Assembly (NCBI RefSeq): GCF_028583425.1
Contig: NC_072805.1
Coordinates: 15,076,001 to 15,140,000, forward strand
Reading direction: 5' to 3'
DNA from: Eublepharis macularius
Lineage: Eukaryota; Chordata; Lepidosauria; Squamata; Eublepharidae
Length of the DNA: 64,000 nucleotides
Shown here piece after piece: positions 11,261-20,365 of the stretch. The notes under the pieces are model-generated. The model was not told where the DNA came from, did not search any database, and saw nothing but the letters and a program-made list of their open reading frames with translations. Numbering within the stretch: position 1 is the first letter of the stretch; each line of letters opens with the position of its first letter. Both the position numbers and the translations under genes were made by a program.

Positions 11261-11539
11261 CCATTTGCTGGTGCGGGAACATGCGGTGGGTAACCCCACA
11301 CTCATGGCGGGCACCTCTGGCTAGTTCTGAGCTGGGCGCTGTTCAGCTTGGCTTGCTCTGGGGCCATTTTAACTTCCACAGGTCAACAACCCCCCCCCCC
11401 TACACACACACACACACATGGGTAGCTGTAAGGCCACACCAGTATGGAATACTGGTGCTTGTTGGGCATCCATTCAGCGTGTCTGCATCTATGTGGATAT
11501 GGAGAACAGCTAAGAGAAAACAGACAAACTTCTAAAGGG

Positions 11540-12130
11540 ACACTCAGTCACTTTAAATGGCCCTTATACATAAAGGAAGCTCTCTGTGTCAGAAAATCAA
11601 TTTTCATTCTTCTCCAACAGGAAGTCGAAATAGCAGGAAGTTAAACTGAGTAATAGTTCCCTGCATATTAAATTTCTCTTCCACCGCATAGAAAGGACCT
11701 TGTATAATGTTACTCAAATGGACACAAACATTAGAGCGTAATTGTTACCATAAACTTCCCCTAACAAGCGCCTTGTGCTGAGCCCCAAGAGCACCAAATC
11801 ATTTTTATTTCAAACTAAATTTACCTGCTCTGTTTATAGACTCTTACTGAGCTCCACAATTCAAGCACTGATTACGGAGTAAATGCTGAATATTAAAATG
11901 CTTTGGTTTCAATAACCTTCTAGGCAGACAGTTTTGATTGACAGGGTTGTCCAAAATGTGACATTAGAGTAAAACATCTACCAGCATATTAAGATTAAAA
12001 TGTTAAAATAATACAATATATTATAATCTTTTCTTTATTAAAAACATAAATAAACTTTAAATAAAATTGAGATAAAGCCCTAGAGTAAATCATAACAGTG
12101 AAAGGCTAAAATAGAAGGTAGGAAACGTTA
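11540..12130. promoter_or_regulatory. Candidate conserved non-coding element (weak)
   Basis: This AT-rich stretch is free of recognised repeats inside a repeat-dense region and has many homeodomain-like ATTA/TAAT cores. It could be a regulatory element of the neighbouring KCTD15 locus, but that is inference from composition only. Confidence 0.2.
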
Positions 12131-12146
12131 GATTATTCATCTTTAA

Positions 12147-12370
12147 AACACAGGGTGGTGTTGTATAGTGGTTAGTGTGCCAAGCAAGGACTTAGAAGAT
12201 CCAGGTTCAAATCTCCACTTAACTGCTGATGCTCACTGGGTGTCCTTGGGCTAGTCACTCTTATTCAGCCTAACCAACCTCACAGGGTTGTTGTAAGGAT
12301 GAAATGCAGGGATGCCACCCTGAGCTCTTCTGAGAAAAGGAGAGGGCGAAATGTGTAGCTAGAAAACACA
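12147..12370 (+). mobile_element. tRNA-derived SINE, diverged
   Basis: The head GTATAGTGGTTAGTGTG and B box CCAGGTTCAAATCTCC are followed by GGGTGTCCTTGGGCTAGTCA, CCTCACAGGGTTGTTGTAAG and a short tail. It is a diverged member of the Sauria-type group. Confidence 0.7.
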
Positions 12371-13185
12371 ACGACCATTTAATATTATTTCAGTTCATGA
12401 ATGGATTCCAAGAATTCCAAGCAAAAGCATGATAAAAGATAAGGATGGAAGTTGCCAAGGAAAAAACGAAGAGACCAGCTATTACGCAATAAACATAGGC
12501 GGTTTCCACACATCCTCAAAGGGATGGCCCACTCACTGGATGCTGGCAGCTTTTCCCCCTGACTCCAGACGTCTCTGTTTTCAAAATGGTTGCCGGAAAA
12601 GGCGCCAAAAAAAAAAAACCAGAAGCCGAACAGCCTACAACTATTTGAAACTGACATATCTAGAGTCAAGGGGAAAAGCTGCCAGCTTTTGGTGAGTGGT
12701 CTGTCTCCTTAAGGAAATGTGCCATAGTATTTCTGGGGGGGGGGGAGAGCACATTTGGTGTGTGAATTTTTCAGAACTGGAGAATCACAGAAGCCATGTG
12801 TCCCCCTGTCCTATATGTAAGAACATTAAAAAATGTTCCAGTGGTCCAGAATCCTGTCTGGACCTGAATCCTGGTCTAATCTTTCATATCATTATGTAAT
12901 TCTGCTTAAGACTGCACTGCAAGGTTTCCACTTGGGAAAGGTACTGCTGGAATCCGCCCTCATACCCCTAAAGCATTCCGCACAGGTCTGGATTGACCCG
13001 TAAGCAAAAGCACGGGGGCCTTATATTTTCTGGAAGAAAATAGGCCGTGGGCGGGGGGGGGGGGACTCAGCCCAGGTGATGCCCTTGGATGCTTTCACAT
13101 TAAAATAGTAGAGAACTGGAGAGGTGCTTGCTGGTAGAGGGATTTTCAACCCACTGCTTTAGTGTGGCATCAAATAACCAAGTTA
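12371..13185. other. Intergenic DNA, nothing assigned
   Basis: No coding exon or named repeat. Poly-G runs occur near 12737 and 13052. Confidence 0.4.
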
Positions 13186-13492
13186 GGCTTGCCAAGTCCC
13201 TGGGGGGCGTGGAGGGGGCATGTACCTTGTGTGCACATAAAACATTTGCAAGTTCCAGAGTGCCCAGCATTGTGCCAGAAATGATGTCATTCCTGGCATG
13301 ACATAGAAGTAATGGGTCGTGCAGAGGCTGATGGAGTGAAAATCGGCCCCAGACATTAAATTGGGAGCGAATTTTCGTTGAATTGGTCTCCAGCACAACC
13401 CATTGCTTCCATGTCTGCTGGCCCAGTGAGAGGTGGGGGGGTGGAGGCTGGGGGCAGGAGATACCCCACACCCACCGGGGGACTGGCAAACT
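13186..13492 (+). repeat. TA-flanked MITE with GGYTTGCCAAGTCCC ends
   Basis: The left end GGCTTGCCAAGTCCC and the right end GGGGACTGGCAAACT are inverted repeats, with TA outside each (13184-13185, 13493-13494). The interior is unrelated to the GGGTTGCCAGC family, although the tips are alike. It has no coding capacity. Confidence 0.6.
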
Positions 13493-13499
13493 TAAACCA

Positions 13500-13645
13500 A
13501 GTAGAATTGTCAAAGTCCAGATTGGGGACTTTTCCTGGCTCTATGGCATCACATCCTTGCTGAACAACCTGTCCTCCCCCACTCTGCCCTCCCCAGGCTC
13601 TGCTATCAAATCTCCAGGAATTCCCCAATCCAGAGTTGGCAACCC
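13500..13645 (+). repeat. Partial GGGTTGCCAGC-family MITE
   Basis: The right end GAGTTGGCAACCC followed by TA, with an AATCTCCAGGAATTCCCCAA block before it, matches copies elsewhere. The left end is missing, possibly destroyed by the adjacent 13186-13492 element. Confidence 0.6.
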
Positions 13646-13826
13646 TATACCCAAGGTATCCCAACCCAGCCAAATCAGACCTCACCTTAAACACATACAC
13701 ATCCAGGCAAGTCTGATTTTGACATCCTTGATCAAATTGGGCTAATAAATAGATACAGGAAGAATTCGAATTTGGAGTAGATGCCTGCATTTGTAAAGAA
13801 GAAGAAAAAGCCTGCTGCAATCCTGT

Positions 13827-13905
13827 ATTCATTCATTCATTCATTCATTCATTCATTCATTCATTCATTCATTCATTCATTCATTCATTCATTCATTCAT
13901 TCATT
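13827..13905 (+). repeat. (ATTC)n microsatellite
   Basis: About 20 uninterrupted ATTC units. The apparent HSFIHSFI peptide in one frame is a translation of this tract and not a gene. Confidence 0.95.
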
Positions 13906-14407
13906 GCCCTCTTTTCTCCCTGAGACTCAAGGCAGATTAAAGAGTGTGAGATTAGTCCATAAGCATTGCCGCAGGGTAAATAAACACAACAAACATTACC
14001 TGTGTTCAACAGGGACCTCACACTGAGTTCAATAAATGTGAGACAACAGGGCTGTCCTGCTGGCATAGGGGTGCCCACAAGTAGACTGGACAGTCTTGCC
14101 GCAGTCTTCAATGTGTCACTTCAAGTCCCATAAGAATTGCCGCATTTATCACATTTATGCGTCACTCTCCTTGACGGGAACCCAATCCGCCTAATCAGCC
14201 TCCCTGCCGGTCTCCTACTAATGGGGGGGCATATGGTCATCTGCCCCCCACCCAGGAGTAGTTATAGATACCAGCCCACTCCTCCACTTTTATTATATGG
14301 TGTGCAGGGAAGGTGAAGGGGGCCCGTTTGGGATACTGAAATTTATGTTTGTTGAGCCTGATTACAAGCTGTTCTATCCATAGACATGTGTTTTTATCTT
14401 TTGTATT

Positions 14408-14700
14408 CCTATTTATTATTGTAACCCGCCCTGAGCCCACTCGCAAGGAGGGCAGGCTATAAACTTAACAAATGATAATGATAATAATGCAACTTATGAC
14501 TTCCTTCTCCTCACTTCCATTTTTCCTCACAACAACAGCAGCTCTGTTCAGTAGGTTAAATGGGGAGAGACAGAGAGAGAGAGAGAAAGACGGAGACTGG
14601 TTGAAGGACACCACCAAATTAGCTTGCAGGGCAGATTTGAACCCAGGTCTCTCACGTCTAACTCTGACTTTTTAACTACTACACCACAATATAAATCCAT
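14408..14700. repeat. SINE/LINE-tail fragments, head to tail
   Basis: 14408-14490 reads GTAACCCGCCCTGAGCCC...GGCTATAAACTTAAC, a LINE or SINE 3' tail on the plus strand. 14519-14700 is a minus-strand tRNA SINE fragment with reversed B box GATTTGAACCCAGG and A-box region TTTTTAACTACTACACC. Confidence 0.55.
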
Positions 14701-16026
14701 CCCTGACAAGATACCCAGCTATGGAGAAAGGTTGCTTTTTTATATGGTGCTCATCTGAACCTACAGAACAGAACTCTCTTACTTGCATGCCTCCATTCAA
14801 GACTGCACACCCTCATTTAGTTTTTATGGAGTCTCTTTCACTATTCTGAAGAACGGATGATTTTTGTTCTGCCAGGCCCTTAAAAAATGCATGCTGTTAT
14901 TTGGGAAGCCAAAGACTGGAAACAAAAACTGAGGGAACCAAGTCTTCTAATTGGAGAAAGGCCCATACATGCCATCCCTGTATAATTTAGGTTAGCGGTG
15001 CTGAAGAACTCCATCTCCCCACATGCACCCATGCACTCAGCATATGCAAGGGGAATGAACAGAGAGGCAAAATAACTTTAATTGGTTAATCAATCCATTA
15101 TTTGTTTTGGTCAACAGCCAGAAAGTTAATTGGCTAAATTACCACTTACCATCAACTATTAAGTGTGGGGGCGGGGGGCTATCAAGCCTAGTTATTAAAG
15201 AGCTGCCTCTGAGGGTATATCTGCACAGCAGACTGAAAATGGTTTGACATTCATCACCTCTCCCTGGAAACCTGGCAACAGACCTCGTGTGGAATTTCTC
15301 ACCACCCTCATGAGACTACAATTCCCAGGATTCTTAGGTGGAAGCCATGACAATTGAACTGACACAAAGTTTTAACATAATGTAGACTACATTTATGCCT
15401 TTTGTGATGCCTGTTTTTTCTTACATCTACAGAAAAATATCATTTGCCTGAGCCACTCAGTTTCCTGACCAAAATAACCACCAGAATTAGCTAGCCATTT
15501 AAAAGAATGCTGGGAAGCCAGTGTAAGAGAGTTATAAAAGAGTTCCATGGGAGGAAATAATATTTTTCATGACGCCCCTGCAAGTTACAATCCCTGTTTC
15601 ACAACCAAAATCTCTTTTGAGCCAGGGTATGATATTTTTCTTGTTTGTATTTTGAAAGCACACCTAGGGAAGCCACCGAATGTGTGAGACGGCAGAAATA
15701 CAAGATTCCTAGCATGGACAGTCCCCAGGATATCTTCTATAGCTCCCATGTCTTGCACTCATATGTAATTGCCTTATAGCATTATGGTTCACTCCAGCCT
15801 AACAGAGCCAACTCAACCTGACAGCTGCTACCATTTATGATCAGGGAGACGCACTTATACAGGAAGTATACAGGAAGCATGCTTTTGTTGTGCAGGAGCC
15901 TTTTCTCTGGGTTCAGTCTAGCACTAATATGTCCTGGTTGGATGTCTCTGGCTCAGCTTATTCTTCTGCCAACTCGCCTCCTTTTATTTCTGTAAATAGT
16001 AGGCTGGCCATTTGCTTTTCCGCTCT
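14701..16026. other. Intergenic DNA, nothing assigned
   Basis: No coding exon or clear mobile element. The segment near 15320 (GAGACTACAATTCCCAGG) looks like an old MITE fragment I cannot name. Confidence 0.35.
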
Positions 16027-16080
16027 AGGAATTTCCCCAGGACTCTATGGACTTTACCATAGAGATTAGGGGAAATTCCT
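16027..16080. repeat. Compact hairpin
   Basis: The arms 16027-16050 and 16057-16080 are inverted repeats of 24 nt with four mismatches (AGGAATTTCCCC and CTCTATGG pair with GGGGAAATTCCT and CCATAGAG), joined by a 6-nt loop. It could be a miniature palindromic element or part of a diverged GGGTTGCCAGC MITE ending near 16183. Confidence 0.6.
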
Positions 16081-16508
16081 ACAATATCATCCAGAAGTGA
16101 AGTCGCAGCCTCTCCAAATTCCACCGTCCATGAAAACACCCTTGAAATCTCCCAGCATTTGCCAAGGCAGTGCTGTCAACCCTAGTAAACAGGCTGGTAG
16201 AGCTCCGATGGTGGCAGAAGAGTGACTAATCACCTATCAAAGATGAAAGGAGGGAGAGGGCAAAAAATCCAAGAGACATGGTAACCTCATCCAAAGCAGA
16301 GAGGAGATGCCGCAGGAGATGCTTTCATGTGACATTCTGCATGAAAAACAGATGTTCTGCCACCAAGCCTGCTGCCCCAGCTTGTTACTAACAGGAGGGG
16401 AACTCTCTTCTCTTCAGCCATCCGACAGCTCCAACCCACAAAAAGGGACATGCGAAACCAGCAGCACTTTGTAAGACATCCCCAAGCTTTCCAAGACCCA
16501 CAGGTATT

Positions 16509-16723
16509 GGACAGCTCCCAGCCTCCAGGTGGGGTGTGAACATCTGGAATTACAACTGCTCTCCAGACTATAGAAAGCAGTTCTCCTGGAGGAAATGGCT
16601 GCTTTGGCAGGCAGACCCGATGACAGTATACTCTGCTGAGGTCCCTGCCCTCCCCAAATCCCACCATCCACGGGCTCCACCCCAGAAATCTCCAGGAATT
16701 TCCCAACCCAGAGCTGGCAACCC
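16509..16723 (+). repeat. GGGTTGCCAGC-family MITE (diverged left end)
   Basis: Internal blocks CTGGAATTACAACTGCTCTC, GGAGGAAATGGCTGCTTTGG and CTCCAGGAATTTCCCAAC are followed by GAGCTGGCAACCC and TA (16724-16725). The left terminus is eroded. Confidence 0.7.
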
Positions 16724-17949
16724 TAGATCCCTCATCACGCAAAAATATAACTAAGCAGTGACGGGGGTGACAGTTTGAAAGCAAAAGTCACTTTTACCAG
16801 AGTTCTTGACGTGGCACGCAAGAGGCTTTTGCCTCTTCCCTTTCACTCTTTCTCACTTCAAACAACAAGCAAATACACTCAACCCGCTTCAGCTCTGAAC
16901 TGAACAGGAACCCGACCCCGTCTGTTTACACAGGATGTTACACGCAACTCAGATAAATCAGCACTCCACATGCAACCTCGTCGATTTGAGAGACTCCCCG
17001 GAGGGCTCCAGTTTCTACAGCAAAGCAATGAGCTCAGTGAGTGTGAATGTGTGTGTGTGTGTTGTGAGTACCTGCCTCTGAAATCTACCTCTGAATGTAA
17101 AACCTGGATTGTTTCAACTCTCACAACACTGTCTTCCATGGGATGCAATGACTACTGTTCACATGATGGGAGCTGAACTGAATTGTATTAAAATGGGGAA
17201 ACCAGTGGGGGGAAAGCAACTTCACCACAGCCAAGGAGTAGGATCCAGTCCAGAAACAAGGGCAGGTCTGCTGCAGGGCTACAGTAGACGCAGAGTGAGC
17301 CCAAGCCCAGAGCTGAACGCTGGTCGGATTAGGGCAAGCAGAATTAGGAGAGAACCAGAACAGAAGTTATCTGGAGCTAGCTGAGGTTGTGGCCGCTCAC
17401 AGCAGTCGGCATTGGGGAGAGCCAGAGGCAGAGATTCAGCATCAGTGCAGGCTAGGAGCCTGTCCAAGAAAAAGACAAGAGAAACAGGCAACAGGAGACG
17501 CAGTTGTTTGAACTCGCAGACAGAGGAACCACTGCTCAAACAAAGCCCAAGGCCAGTATCTCTATCCTGGCCAGGTCGATAGAAGCTGATGGGCTGTCTT
17601 TGGCTGTGCAACCATGCACAACTAAAGGCTACACCCTATTCAGAGCATCATCACATACTCAGAAGCTCCCAATGCAAAGCCTGGTAGATCCTGATCTGAG
17701 CACTTTTTAAAAAAAATTGCAGGTCCTTAGACCTGCAAATTCCTTCTGAAGCCAGAGATGGCACATTGCTTGAATCTCTGCCTGGATTGTTCTGGTACTT
17801 GCTGAGGACTGAGTCCTGGCAGACACTAAGACTTCCAAAATGTTCTCCAGGCTGCTAGTTCACCATCATGGCTCTGCATTGTTGAGCTGCTTGACTTTCC
17901 ACCCCCATGTAATGGCTTGGCTCATTTCCTTGGGCTCACCTAAAGGAAT
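16724..17949. other. Intergenic DNA, possibly old retroelement sequence
   Basis: No intact gene. A GT microsatellite lies near 17040-17060. The stretch 17200-17860, with a GCAGGTCC-TTAGACCTGC hairpin at 17720-17737, has the look of LTR-element leader sequence, but I cannot assign it. Confidence 0.3.
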
Positions 17950-18557
17950 CTGCAGTGCAGGCTCATCTGCTCATCCTCCAACATGACACGTGCCCTCATG
18001 TGCCAACAATGTCCGTCTGGTCTGTACATAGGACAAACCAGCCAACCTTTGTGCAAAAGAATAAATGGACAAAAAAATCTGACCTCAAAAATGGCAATAT
18101 CCAGAAACCAGTAGGAGAACATTTCAATCTACCAGGACATTCTATCAAGGACTTAAAGGTCACCATAGTTCAACAGAAACATTTCAAAAACAAAATCCAA
18201 CGGGAAGCTGCTGAATTGGAATTCATATGCAAATTTGACTCAGTCAGACTTGGACTGAATAAAGACTCTGGATGGTATCTCATTACCAGAAGTAACTGCC
18301 TTCAGGCCTCCCATTCAGATTCAGCAATAGAGGGAAGCCTGGATTGCACATTCCATCTCTTTCATGACTTTTGTAACTGATTTACATTTACATGGCCCTC
18401 ACTCCCTGACCCTCTCCTCCCTCCCTTCACCCCCTATATATCTCTGGCCAGTTTCTTCACACCCTCCATGCATCTGACGAAGAGAGCTGTGGGTCTCGAA
18501 AGCTTATGCTACAATGAAGTGGGTTAGTCTTAAAGGTGCTACTGGACTCTTTACTAG
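17950..18557 (+). pseudogene. Penelope-like retroelement: GIY-YIG endonuclease remnant and 3' end
   Basis: In one frame around 18001-18090 a CxxC pair is followed by GLYIGQT, the GIY-YIG endonuclease signature, with downstream CKRING. After a frameshift near an A run at about 18072-18078, the next frame continues with SDLKNG, GEHFNLPGH and REAAELEF, matching the H and catalytic-E region of the endonuclease that Penelope-like elements carry after their reverse transcriptase. The reverse transcriptase is absent (5' truncation). The 3' flank ends with a hammerhead-like box and TTAGTCTTAAAGGTGCTACT, a motif repeated at several other loci here. Confidence 0.75.
18474..18512 (+). ncRNA. Hammerhead-ribozyme-like core in Penelope 3' end
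   Basis: CTGACGA and GAAA, the two conserved boxes of the hammerhead core, are separated by GAGAGC-TGTG-GGTCTC, which can form a short stem II with one mismatch. Penelope-like elements are known to carry such ribozymes in their terminal repeats. Activity is not shown by sequence. Confidence 0.5.
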
Positions 18558-18963
18558 TTTGCAGGGCAGGCACATCCTAGCTTGCTTAAAATGTACAGGT
18601 TCATAAAATGCAAATCCTTTGACTCCTGTGCCACATCACTTCAAGCTAGGCGTAAAAGAGGGCGAAGTAGATCTCATCGGAGGTGAAAGGTGTATCCTCT
18701 AGAGTCCTTGCCTTGCTGCTTTACACATTGTTGAAATGCGAGGGATTGAGAAGCAAAAGAGATTCACACTTTGGAATGTGTGCATTGGTTACGACAGTTT
18801 CTAATTCTGCCTCTTAAATCATGCCGGGTGATTCGTGCAGTTTGCATTCCTGTCTTCTTACAGGATGGGAGAGAACACAAAAGCTGCACAAAACATTGGA
18901 GAGACAGAGGAAGCAAAACCACTTTGTCCATGCCACAGAAGGGGCTGAGCGGCTCAGTGAGAA

Positions 18964-19166
18964 GGGCCCGTGGCTCAGTGGCAGAGCACCTCCTTGGCGA
19001 GCAGACAGTCCCGGGATCAACCCCCAGCTTCTCCTTCTAAAAGGATCGTGTGGCGGGTGATGTGAAAGACCTGTCTCTGAGACCCCAGAGAGCCCCTGCC
19101 AGTCAGAGTAGACAATCCTGACCTTGAGGGGTCAATGGTCTGATTTTATATAAGGCAGCTTTCTGT
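18964..19166 (+). mobile_element. tRNA-derived SINE (GTGGCTCAGTGGCAGAGC type)
   Basis: The head GTGGCTCAGTGGCAGAGC with B-box-like GGGATCAACCCC is followed by GATGTGAAAGACCTG, GAGAGCC-CTGCCAGTC-GAGTAGACAAT and the end TATAAGGCAGCTTTC. It is a short non-coding Pol III-type retroposon. Confidence 0.75.
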
Positions 19167-19168
19167 GG

Positions 19169-19598
19169 AGAGGCTGCAAAGCATCTGCTTGGCATGTAGA
19201 GGGTCTCAAGTTCAATCCCTGGCATCTCCAGGTTGAAGGATTGTGTACTAGGGAGCATAGTAGTTAAGTGCTTCAGCTGCGAATCAGCACTCTACTGCTT
19301 CGAATCCCACTACTGCCATGAGCTCAGTAGGTGGCCTTGAGTAAGCCACTCCTCTCAGCCCCAGCTCCCCAGCTGTATTGTGGGGATAACAATAACACTA
19401 ACTAGTTCACCCGCTCTGGGTGAGGCATTAATGTGTCTAGAAGAGCAGTATATAAGCGCGGTGATGGTGGTGGTGGTGGTGGTGGTGGTGGTGATGACGA
19501 CGTAAGACCTGCCTAAGACCCTAGAGAGCCACTGCTGGTCTGAGTAGAAGATATTGACCTCGGTGGGCCAAGGGATGTATAAGGCAGCTTCATGCGTT
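19169..19598 (+). mobile_element. tRNA SINE interrupted by a second SINE
   Basis: The head at 19169-19245 (GCATCTGCTTGGCATG, GTTCAATCCCTGG) continues at about 19504-19598 (AGACCTGCC...TATAAGGCAGCTTCATG). Between them sits a Sauria-type SINE (about 19250-19500) with GTAGTTAAGTGC head, CTCTGGGTGAGGC and GTATATAAGCGC tail, ending in a GGT repeat. The order shows the Sauria-type copy is the younger insertion. Confidence 0.65.
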
Positions 19599-20113
19599 CC
19601 TGACAGGGACAGTAAACAGTCCCAAGCTCAATTCACGGCATGTGAAAGGCTCTCAAGTAGCAAGCCTTGGAAGCATCTCTTCTTGGGACCCACTGCCAGC
19701 TGCAGTACGCAATGCTGTCATTCCTCTTTACAGCACCATCTTTTTCCATGGCACTTACCAGAGTTTCACAGACAACAATAGAGACCACCTCCTTAGGTGG
19801 ATCAAAGGTATGACTTGAGACAAGGTAGCATCATTGACTGGCTTCCATCTTCTGATTCTCCTTACTGAGCCTGGTGCATCAGACCCTCCCAGTGGTACAC
19901 TGGAAATCCTGCATGGCCAAATGGTGGAAGAAGAAATACAGCTCCATGGCACAGCCCACAGAGATGTCCGCAATTCCCACAATCGGAGAAGGTTGATTTC
20001 AAACCTACTGATGCCCTAGGTGGCACCAGCTCAAGGATGAGGGTCGAAAGCATATCTATTGGGCAGACTCTGAGTACATAAACAAATGAAGCTGCCGTCT
20101 GCTGATTCACGCG

Positions 20114-20255
20114 GATTCCGCACTCGTTGGGTAATGCACTTTCAATGCACTTTATCAATCGTTTGAGGTGGATTTTTTGTTCCGCACATGAAAAAATCTG
20201 TTCCAAATGATCTATAAAAAGGATTGGAAGTGCATTATCCAACGTGTGCGGAATC
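20114..20255. repeat. Fold-back element with GATTCCGCAC termini
   Basis: The left arm GATTCCGCACTCGTTGGGTA pairs with the right arm ATCCAACGTGTGCGGAATC, and inner blocks TAATGCACTT / AAGTGCATTA also pair. It is 142 bp. I do not see a convincing TSD, and the superfamily is unknown. Confidence 0.65.
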
Positions 20256-20365
20256 TTCTTCAGGCTCTTGGTCCATGAAGGACAGTCTCATCCGGCAGCT
20301 GCTCCCCAGGGTCTCTGGCAGAAAAGAGTCTTTCACGTCAACTCCTGCCTGGCCCCTTTAGCTGC

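Noticed and set aside
13781..14026. Frame with HSFI repeats
   Set aside because: Translation of an (ATTC)n microsatellite.
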